A stretch of DNA of 64,000 nucleotides, taken from positions 24,257-88,256 of the forward strand of contig NW_017893396.1 of NCBI RefSeq assembly GCF_001540865.1, read 5' to 3'. Under the pieces are notes generated by a model. The model searched no databases. It was not told the origin of the DNA and was given only the letters and a program-made list of their open reading frames with translations. The first letter of the stretch is position 1; every line of letters starts with the position of its first letter. Positions 15,296 through 24,142 of this stretch are shown here, piece by piece. The stretch comes from Ananas comosus. Its lineage: Eukaryota; Streptophyta; Magnoliopsida; Poales; Bromeliaceae. The position numbers and the translations under genes are program-made.

Positions 15296-15913
15296 GAACT
15301 ATTTACCTATCTAGCCTCTTTACAAAAAAATATTCCCTATCTAGCCTTCTTTTGAAAAATATTCCGCATCTAGCCTCATTTTCAAAGATTAAAAAAAAAA
15401 AGAGAAATTAATACCTTTAATATATATTAAAGGGTTAAGTGGGGGAGATTACCTTTTTCTCTCTCCTTTTCCGAGATCCCTTCTCACTCTCTAATTTTTG
15501 TGTATAATTTATCTCATATCAATTTATTTCAAAATAGAAAATTTTCACATGGCGCATCAACCAATTCTAATTTTTTTATATTTTGATAAAAATATTATGC
15601 ATGGTTCGAAAGGAGTTGATTATAATAATCTTGATCCAAAAACTATTTGGATTTCTCGTATTTTAGGTTTTAATACATTAAAACATGAAATTTATAGGCC
15701 GAATGGGATTAAGATTATTTTGATATAAAAATTAATAGGAGATGAGAGAGAAAAAGATAATCTTCTTCACTTAACCCCTTAATATATATTAAAGAAATTA
15801 ATTTCTTTTTTTTTCTCTAATCTTTGAAAATGAGGCTAGATGGGAAATATTTTTCAAAAGGAGGTTAGATAGGAAATATTTTTTTGTAAAGAGGCTAGAT
15901 AGGTAAATAGTTC
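15296..15913. mobile_element. Foldback MULE/MITE with 9-bp target duplication
   Basis: A 618-bp element with very long terminal inverted repeats. It begins GAACTATTTACCTATCTAGC and ends with the exact complement of those bases. The arms stay complementary for about 170-185 bp each, including CTATCTAGCCT repeats and a TTAATATATATTAA block near each inner end. It is flanked by perfect 9-bp direct repeats GACAGAACG at 15287-15295 and 15914-15922. A 9-bp duplication with long inverted repeats is the hallmark of Mutator-like elements. The centre encodes no transposase, so the element is non-autonomous. Confidence 0.88.
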
Positions 15914-16168
15914 GACAGAACGTCCCGTACGCAAAAATTCTCCGCAGGCATTCAGGAAGCATCAAGAAGGTTCGATCCCTACGGAGGAAATCTTGGGGCG
16001 TGGCCAACTCCGACCAGACCAGACCCGAGTGCCTGCTGACACGAACACTAAAACGATCCGCATGTTCGCATCAACACACGTTTCCCATCCCCAGTGGTAC
16101 GTTTTGGACCAAATTCCTCTTTTTGGTTGCTGTTGTTGTTATTATTGTTATTGTTGTTGTTGTTGTTG

Positions 16169-16170
<2 letters not shown>

Positions 16171-16200
<30 letters not shown>

Positions 16201-16280
16201 GAGATAAGTAGTACGAAATTCGTTTTGTTTATTTTATTTAAAAATAAACTTAGCTGAATATGAATCAACTAGATTTGAAC
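16171..16280 (-). mobile_element. 5'-truncated SINE copy in a GTT microsatellite
   Basis: On the minus strand: AAGTTCAAATCTAGTTGATT (box B region), then an AGCTAAGTTTATTT core, then a TATCTCTC tail and an A run (the T run at 16171-16197). It matches the SINE family at 17137 and 28827 but lacks box A. TTG/GTT repeats flank both sides, so it probably inserted into, or duplicated, that microsatellite. Confidence 0.7.
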
Positions 16281-16331
16281 TTGTTGTTGTTGTTGTTGGT
16301 GTTTGTGGTGGTGGTGGTGGTGGTGGTGGTG
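16281..16331. repeat. (TTG)n / (GTG)n microsatellite
   Basis: TTG repeats followed by GTG/GGT repeats immediately beyond the truncated SINE. Confidence 0.85.
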
Positions 16332-16418
16332 TTAATTTTTTTTGTCCACCATTAATATTTGTACTGCTTACACTATTTAGTGGTAGTGTCTCTTTCTCCT
16401 CCTAGTAATACACTCGTT

Positions 16419-17047
16419 GGGTTAATTAGACCATTGATTTCCAACTTTTATATCATTTTTTAATTTGATTCCCTTTTTTTTTTTTTTGGCAATTAAGTGT
16501 TTGATCTCTTAATTTTATTACAATTAAGTCTTAGCTGTCAGAAAGTTGTTAAAATTAACGAAAAATATCATGTCAGCACTAAGTCAGCGCTACGAAGACG
16601 CGTGTCAGCGCTACGGAGGCGTTGTGTCAGCGCCACGGAGGCGCTGTGTCAGCAGATAGGATGGAGACCAAATTAAAATATCAAAATCAAAATCAAAATT
16701 TTAAGTTTGAATTCAAAATTTAGATTCGATTTAGAATTCAAATTTAAAATTTGAATTCTAATTCAAAACTTTAATTCAGCTTTAAATTCAAATTCAAAAT
16801 TCTAGTTTCTCGTTAGTTTAAAATTTTAACTTTAATATTATTTTTAAACTTAAATTTAAAATTTTGAAATTTTATTTTTGGCGACTAAAGTAAAAAACAT
16901 GCAAAGTTTAGGGACCAAAATTAACATGCAAAAGAATGCTAAATAGGCACTGACGTGGCGATTTCGTTAATTTTAACAATTTTTTTAACTGCTGGGATGT
17001 AATTATAATAAAATCAAAAATTTAGAGACCAACGGTGTAATTAACCC
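16419..17047. mobile_element. Inverted-repeat element with GGGTTAATTA termini
   Basis: The left end GGGTTAATTAGACCATTG and the right end form imperfect terminal inverted repeats (right end on the minus strand: GGGTTAATTACACCGTTGG). The similarity continues inward for about 170 bp, including TTGTTAAAATTAACGAAA and GACGTGGC/GTCAGC segments. No open frame. I could not find a clean target duplication, so the superfamily is uncertain; Mutator-like or another MITE class are both possible. Confidence 0.65.
16572..16655. repeat. ~22-bp GC-rich tandem repeat, 3-4 units
   Basis: Units of the type GTGTCAGCGCTACGGAGGCG occur in tandem inside the element at 16419-17047. They stand out as a GC island in AT-rich surroundings. 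Confidence 0.8.
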
Positions 17048-17136
17048 TAGTGTGTCCCAATTTTCGCTCTCCGCACTCTCTGGGAAGCTCGATCTCTAGC
17101 ACCTTTTTCGTCACGCACTAACTTTATTTTCATACA

Positions 17137-17297
17137 CCGACCGTCCCTAACGCATGTAGCAAAGGGCTTGGTGGTTGATATCTGAGGTCCCAAGTTTGAA
17201 TCATAATTGATTCATATTTCTAGCTAAGTTTATTTCTAAATGAAATAAACGAAGCAGATAGCATGTTATCTATCTCTCAAAAAAAAAAAAAAAAAAA
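17137..17297 (+). mobile_element. tRNA-derived SINE with 17-bp target duplication
   Basis: A 161-bp element starting CCGACCGTCCCT. It carries a polymerase III box A-like TAGCAAAGGGCTTGG and a box B-like AAGTTTGAATCA about 30 bp on, an AGCTAAGTTTATTTCT body, the tail GCAGATAGCATGTTATC, and an A run. The flanks AACTTTATTTTCATACA at 17120-17136 and 17298-17314 are identical, as LINE-mediated insertion requires. Confidence 0.88.
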
Positions 17298-17314
17298 AAC
17301 TTTATTTTCATACA

Positions 17315-18427
17315 TTTTAGACTGCCTATGTATGAAAATTTTAAACTTTTACATATAAACTAAGTGATCTGTTATACCTAACCCTACTTTAGATATAAGT
17401 CTATGTGCATAAGAATCAAAGTAATTCCCTAACTAAAGTTTCATGATAGCAAATGTAATTCATTGGTAGTACCAGTAAAAGATGAATTTATCTTATTAAT
17501 AACGCTTGAAATTAAATGGATTGACAATCAAGGACGAGTATAATTAATAAACCAATTTTTATATCGTGTTAGCTAATTGACGATTTATTATTTTAAACAT
17601 TACTTACTCAGCATGCCAAATTTAAAATTTAACTCATTGATAGCTAAACACGTAGTTGGATAAGATTGTCCCATAATCATAGTTAGTTAATTCCGTTCGG
17701 CAAAAATTCGGTACGGATATAATAATACGCATAAAATTCGTTTTCTAATGTTTAAATTCGTTGAGAAATTCGGGTTAAAAAACGGATTCGTTATAAAGTA
17801 TAAAATATAAGATAATTTATATTTAAAAATAAAAATTATAAGTTTTTATTCATATTTTCAATAATTCGCGAATAATTTGCAAATTAACTAACTAGGCCCA
17901 TAATGTGGTGGCCAGATTTGACATAATTATACTTTTTTTTTAAAAAAAAAAAGTATACATTCTTGGTTGTATTATTAGACATTCTTGGTTGTATTATTAG
18001 ACATTCCATCATATTATTATTCTCAGAACATGTTACTTGATGCCCCCGTGTCTTTGATTTTGGTGCTTTTGAGAGAATCATACACATATATTATGTTTCT
18101 AAGGTGTATTTTTATTGGATTAGTTAATGGATGGCCTCAAAAATTGGATCTATTTAACATTCTTTTTCCTTTTTTTTTTTTTTCTGACATATGGATAGGT
18201 TTGAATCCATTTTATTGCAAAGCTTGTACAACTTAATAATTGTTTAATAAACTTTATCGAAGTTTTTCTAGTGACAACAGTGGTGATTGACGCGAGGGAG
18301 AGAAGTAAATTTTCGCTTGCACAAGTTGCAAAGAGTGTTACTCTAGGTTTAAGCTTAGGTAGACTGATCGAGACTCCAGTTTAGTAGCATATACTAATAA
18401 CGTTTTTGACCCTGTAATGCGAACTGT
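17315..18427. other. AT-rich intergenic sequence
   Basis: No coding exon seen. A 20-bp unit (TTCTTGGTTGTATTATTAGA) occurs twice in tandem at about 17959-17998 and 17980-18003, next to an A-run/T-run hairpin at 17933-17953. Confidence 0.4.
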
Positions 18428-18442
18428 AATCGAAACACACTA

Positions 18443-19055
18443 TGCGTGACGGGGGGACGAAGGATGAACGGACCTGCAAAATTTGGAAGCTCTGCATACC
18501 ATTAAAAGTTAAAGTATTCTGTTGCCTCGTCCGCAAGAAAAGACCTCTTACTGTAGATAATTTATTAAAAAGGGAATGGATAGGCAATACGAATTGTGTG
18601 CTGTGTGGGTCTGATATGGAAACAGTAGACCACCTTTTTTCTCAATGTGTATTCTTCAAATTTCTTATGGTGATGTCATTGGAGGATGTCCTAGTAGGAG
18701 ATTTGGCCGAAGATGTGCATATGATTTGGGACAGACGGAGTGGAAGGATGGGGTCTCAGTCCATGAGCAATTGTTTAGCTGGACTAATTGCCTGTTGGTG
18801 GGTTATTTGGGAGACTAGGAATTGTGTGATCTTTAGGAGGAATCAGACTGATCCAATCCGTAGTTGCTATAAGGTTAAACAGCTGACGTCCCTGTGGGGG
18901 AATCTTCGCCCTATGGAGAAACACTGAATTTTTTTTTTTTTTCGTCTTTGTTCAGCTTTTCATCTCTTTAAAGGCCTTGTTGTCTCACCATGTAGCTAAG
19001 TTCATATTTTGAATGAATGAAGCGGGTCGCGTGCTACCTTTTTCTCAAAAAAAGA
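18443..19055 (+). mobile_element. 5'-truncated L1-type LINE, zf-RVT end
   Basis: The remaining frame runs to TGA at 18925-18927 and encodes the C-terminal reverse-transcriptase zinc-binding domain of plant non-LTR elements: IWKLCIPLKVKVFCCLVRKK, then CVLCGSDMETVDHLFSQC with its C-x2-C...H-x4-C spacing, then WVIWETRNCVIF. A 3'UTR and A-rich tail follow. Flanking 15-bp direct repeats AATCGAAACACACTA at 18428-18442 and 19056-19070 prove one insertion event and show that it was already 5'-truncated when inserted. The tail GAAGCGGGTCGCGTGCTACC resembles the SINE tail in this window. Confidence 0.9.
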
Positions 19056-19522
19056 AATCGAAACACACTAGATAACAGAATTAAAAAACTCAAATCTTTG
19101 TAGCTGCTACGGAAATCATATCAAAAACTTTGGAAACTCCTGAATCCTTCTTTACCAAGGCCAGTAGCATTTTTTTCTAAAAAAAAAAAAAACCTTGCTT
19201 CTTCCGACAGGCTATGCATGCTACCTAATCGCTTAGACCATAACATTAGGTTTGTTTCTAATAAATCATATAGTATATATATACAAGTTCAGTATCTTAC
19301 ATGTATTTCACATGTTAAATATTTTAAATATAAGATAATGCTTTGGTAGGGGAGGACTCATTTCCTACCAAAGCATATGGGAACTAAAAAAATTTGAATT
19401 CAAAATAAAATATGCAACATATTTTTGTAGACATCGTAGACAAAATATTAATTTCACATAATAATATATAAATCGTGGTATATTTAGGCAGTGTATGTGC
19501 CTCCATTTATAGAAAAATTTTA

Positions 19523-19879
19523 GGAAAAACTTCAAAAACCTCCTTTGTGGTTTCGTAGTTTTTCACTTTGCCTTCCTATGATTTAAAATGTATCAATTTG
19601 ACCCCCCCCCCTGGTTTTTTTTTTTCTCTTTTTCTTATCAATTTCATTTTTTTTTTCTTAAATCAATGATAAAGTTAAAATTAAAGGGTACTAAAGTGAA
19701 TATTTGATAAATTTAGATGGGTAACTGAAGTTTTTTGTATATAATTTAATAAAATATTAACGAAAAAGCTACCGAAAAGATAAAAATAAAATCACAGGGG
19801 GCAATTTGATACATTTTAAATCATAGGGGAATAAAGTGGAAAACTACGAAACCACATGAAGGATTTTTAAAGTTTTTCC
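19523..19879. mobile_element. MITE family A, copy 1
   Basis: The ends GGAAAAACTTCAAAAACC and the complementary GGATTTTTAAAGTTTTTCC bound about 357 bp with arms holding TGTGGTTTCGTAGTTTTTCA and ATGATTTAAAATGTATCAA and their complements. An AAATTTTA repeat lies directly at the left end and one base beyond the right end, giving a probable 8-bp duplication. Copies 2 and 3 are at 21639 and 23412. Confidence 0.8.
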
Positions 19880-21638
19880 GAAATTTTACACACTAGAGCT
19901 AAAAAAAAAAATTTCAAATGGCTTACAATTTGTTTTACCGACCTATTAATTGGTTTGAGTTCACAATTCACATGTGAAGGGTACGAACGTTCACTTTACC
20001 TCCAATCACTCACCACTAAAAAATTAAAAAAAAGAAAAAGGTTAAGCCCAGTGTCAAAACCTGGAACACACCCATTCACGTGCACCTACGCAACTATAAT
20101 TTGAGCCACTCATTTTATTTTATATTTTTTCACTTTTAATGTTTTCTTCAGGTAGTTTCAAATGAAGCAAAATAATCACTGGTTAGGGGACTAAGTTTCA
20201 TATTCCATAGATTCAATTTGATTTGATTATGTGCACATGACTTCGAAAGCGAAAGCAACAAATTTTCAACCTTCTGCACAAAAAATATGTGCGCGCGCAT
20301 GTACGGTGTGGTCGGTACAACATCATATTCTTTATATTTTTCGAGCAATCAAATTTTAACGGCCAATTTTGCATTATTTACATAGTAAATTTTGTTGAAA
20401 ATATATTTAACCTATTCTGAGTTGAGAGTCTTTTTTTTTTTTTTTCTATGGTATGTATTTTTACAAACGCATCTTTTTCAATCTTCAGATTTTATTTTGC
20501 ATGAATCTTAAAATATCTTAAGATAAAACTCAACTACAGAAAAATTGCCTCAAAATACGGGTCTTGTATAATTTTCGCTCAAAAACTATAAGGGGAGGAA
20601 CCACACTAATTGAAATAGATACTGAAATTGATTTTTAGTATATTGCATATAATAGAATGAGCTTAGAATTAGCTTATATATTATATTATTTAAAAAACTA
20701 ATTTTGTAAAAAATAAATAAATAAATAAAAAGGTTGCAAAAGGATTGGCTTATATTGAAGTTTGAAAATAGAGATGGGACAATATATTCGGTCCACCGTC
20801 GATATATACAGTGGACCGGGTCCAGGCAAAAACTTCCACAACCCTCTTTTGCACGTGCCACAGCAACTCAGATGTAAAATGCTTTGCTTCCGAAAACGTG
20901 TGCGAGGGGGAAACGAATTACCATACGACAGTGTGTATGCGGGACCTTTCACATGTAACGGTTACACCCAGCACTAGATATAACCTGCTCCTCCCCCCCC
21001 CCTAACGCCCATGCGGGTGGTGGGGCCCACGCGTCGGTCGCATAAAACATTTTTGAACGGTCGCAACCGGGAGAGGCGTGGGAATTATGCGGGGGCAAGG
21101 GCGAGGAGTAGCCACACATATTCTTTCGCGCCACGACCGTTAACGGCCAAATTTTTTTAAGTTCACATGCATTCTCCTCCTCCCCCCTCAAAACCCTAAT
21201 TCGCGAGTTAGGGGGGAGGAGCTACGTGGGGGAGACATTATCCCACCCCCGCCGTACACGTGGCCCCACGGTGGACAAGCGGCTCGTGTGGGCCGTTGGA
21301 TCCCCATCCGACGGTTCCCGTGATTTCTCGCCTCCCCACACAACACCAGGCCCCCTAAATAAGTGTATGTATTAATCAAAATTTAGATATCTTATTAGTT
21401 AGATAAATATTAAAACTAATTAACTTTAGCAAAATTATCATTATTATTATTATTCTGATAATTTTTAAATTTTTCGCTACAAGTAAATCGAGAGAAAATG
21501 ACAATATTTTAAACTTCAAAAAAAAAAAGTTGTTTTTAAATATTACAATTCATGGACTACAAAGGCGAATTAACAAAAAATTTGTATTTTACATGCAACA
21601 ATAGTAACACTCTCTATTCAAAACCAAAAAACAAGCGC
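19880..21638. other. Intergenic sequence with inverted GC-rich blocks
   Basis: Mostly AT-rich. At 20789-20818 a perfect 8-bp stem (CGGTCCAC/GTGGACCG) encloses 14 bases. At about 20988-21225, GCTCCTCCCCCC-CTAAC is answered by GTTAGGGGGGAGGAGC, around a GC-rich core with GGGCCCAC motifs; this may be a degenerate inverted-repeat element. No gene seen. Confidence 0.4.
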
Positions 21639-21990
21639 AAATTTCAAATATCACCCCAGTGGTTTCGTATTTTTTTACTTTAATATCGTATGGTTTAAAG
21701 TGTATTAATTTAGTACGCTGTGATTATTTTTTTTCTCTTTTCGTCAGCTCTTTCGTTAACATTTTGTTAAATTATATATAAAAAATTTTAGATACTCTAT
21801 TTAGAGTTATTGAATATTCACTTTAATTTTTTAGTTTTAACTTTGTTACTGATTTAACGAAAAAAATTAGTGAAAAGAATAATAAAAAGAGAAAAATAAT
21901 ACAATGAGGTATTAAATTAATACACTTTAAACGATAGGATATCAAAGTAAAAAAGTGCGAAGTTATAGGAGTTATATTTAAATTTTTTTT
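21639..21990. mobile_element. MITE family A, copy 2 (degenerate)
   Basis: AGTGGTTTCGTATTTTTTTA and ATGGTTTAAAGTGTATTAAT on the left are mirrored by ATTAATACACTTTAAACGAT on the right, as in copies 1 and 3. The ends are less conserved, so boundaries are approximate. Confidence 0.7.
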
Positions 21991-23411
21991 AAAAAAATAA
22001 AAAGTAAAGAAGGGCATAATTAAAATTGTTCTATAAGAAGTGAGAGAATTTTCTACAATTTTACTTATTTCTCGTGTGATATACATAATATATCGTATCG
22101 TCTCGGATAATTTTTTTTTATTTTTTTTATTCGCCGCATTATAGGTTTGGCTATCCACGCAAGCGTTGCGTTGCATTTATTATTTTTTTATCTATTTATT
22201 TATTTTGCTTCTAATGGATTAAGGCGACAACTATACTCTGATGAGGCAATTTGATGAGTCACAAAAACAAAAAAAAAAAAGAAATTAATTTCTCGTCGTA
22301 TTCGCAACGAGTATTTCGAATCGCGATATTTTGTCCCTCAAAAAAGGTCGGAAAAATAAAATAAAATAAAATAAAATAAAATAAAGAACCTTGCCTATGA
22401 TGTTGACACGTGTAGGGTCGTATTTTTACCCCCGTTGTCGCCGTAACCGTGCGAATCTACTGCTACTGCTCCAGCTGTGTTGGGGTTCGCCACTTTACTT
22501 TGCGTTTTGAACTACCTCATTAATTATTTAACAAAATAATAATAATAATAATAATTAATTTATTGAAAAATTTTAATTTTATTTTAAATATGAGATTTAT
22601 TTATATTTTTGTAATTCTAAGACTCAAACCTCATAATTTAGAACCGAGTGTTGTAAAAGGTTCAGATGATTTAGAACAAGTACTCGTTAATCTGAATTAG
22701 AGAAAAGATAGCCTCCTTTTAACATGAAAATGGTTATTTTATTATTATTTGATTTCTTATCTACTATTTTACTGATTCTATTAAATAATATTTTTAAGTC
22801 TTTTTATATATATTGAATCGGTAAGACCGATAAGATGATGAATGATTCCGTACGGCAGAAAATCCATAATACTATTCGTCGACAAATGAATAAAAAGCTT
22901 ATTTAATTTTTTAAAATTACCAACTATCCTAGTATTATTTTCAAGTCATTAATTTTTAGTTTCCTTTGGCATCAAGTACGCGCAATCAAGAGTAACAAAA
23001 AAAATGATATAAATAACTTATCTACTAGATAAGAAATGCGGCCAAATTCAAATTAGTGACAATGACTAATTGAATGAAATTCATAATATTAATATCAAGA
23101 TAAGTTTAGACCGCATCAATTTTAGGAAATTTAGTAACTATATAGTTAACGAAATTTAGTTTTGCCTATTTTTTGGAGGCTAAAACTTTTTATTTTAGAA
23201 TGATATTTTAAGATATTGATGAATTGAAGCATGGAAATATAAGTTTTATAATCATCTGAAATTCAGCTGATTTGTAGCTCACTGTCTGAAGTTTAAAATA
23301 TTGCAGATTGTTTAAATTGGCTTAAAATATAATTAGCAATAAAATTAGTATTCAATAATAAGTTTGAATATGTAGATTTAGATGATAAATTTATTTTAGT
23401 AATATTTATTT
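21991..23411. other. AT-rich intergenic sequence
   Basis: Contains an (AAAAT)n run at about 22347-22384 and an (AAT)n run near 22540. No gene or defined element seen. Confidence 0.4.
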
Positions 23412-23828
23412 GGGAAAACTTCAAATACTCTCCATGTGGTTTTGCACTTTCTCATTTTAGTATCATGTGGTTTAAAGTGTATCAAGTTAGTACCTTGTGG
23501 TTTCGCACTTTCTCACTTTAGTACTCTGTGGTTTCAAGTGTATCAAGTTAATACCCTATGGTTTCGCACTTTCTAACTTTAATACCCTGTGGTTTAATAT
23601 TTCGTTAAATTATATATTTCGAAATGGATAATAAAAAGATAAAATTGAAACCACAGAATACTAATTTGATACAAAAATGAAATCACAGAGTACTAACTTG
23701 ATACACTTGAAACCACATAGTAGTAAAATGAGAAAGTACGAAATCACAAGATATTAATTTGACATACTTTAAATCATAGAATATTAAAGTGAGAAAATAC
23801 GAAACTACAGGGGTATTTGAAGTTTCCC
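23412..23828. mobile_element. MITE family A, copy 3
   Basis: A 417-bp element with ends GGGAAAACTTCAAATA and TATTTGAAGTTTCCC. The arms carry repeated CTGTGGTTT...CACTTTCTCACTTT and GTGTATCAAGTTAGTACC blocks; the CACTTTCT block occurs three times in the left arm, so it has expanded internally relative to copy 1. A TATTT direct repeat lies on each side. Confidence 0.85.
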
Positions 23829-24142
23829 TATTTTAGTGGTGAGCATATTCGGAGTAAATTGAATTAGATTCCCCGCTGGGCCAGTAGGAGGAAGGGAAAC
23901 GGGGTGTGAGATAATGAAACGAGAGATTCATTCGCTCAATTAATTCCTCCTCCGATTCGCGTTCACGAGTCGTCTCGTCTCTTTGGGCCCGCACACCCCC
24001 ACAACCCTCCCCCGACTATAAAAACCCCCTACGCTTCTTCCTCCTCCCAATTCTCCGCATCCATCGCTCTACTCCTCTCCCACCACCTCGAAAACCCTAG
24101 AACGGCCATTGCTGCAATCCTCGATCTCTGATCTCGATATCT

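Noticed and set aside
15498..15728. 76-codon open frame inside the foldback MULE
   Set aside because: No transposase or other motif; it lies in the AT-rich loop between inverted arms and is explained by composition.
15940..15990. GGTTCGATCCC near 15969 as a tRNA T-arm
   Set aside because: The flanking bases do not form a T stem, and no acceptor, D or anticodon arm fits upstream.
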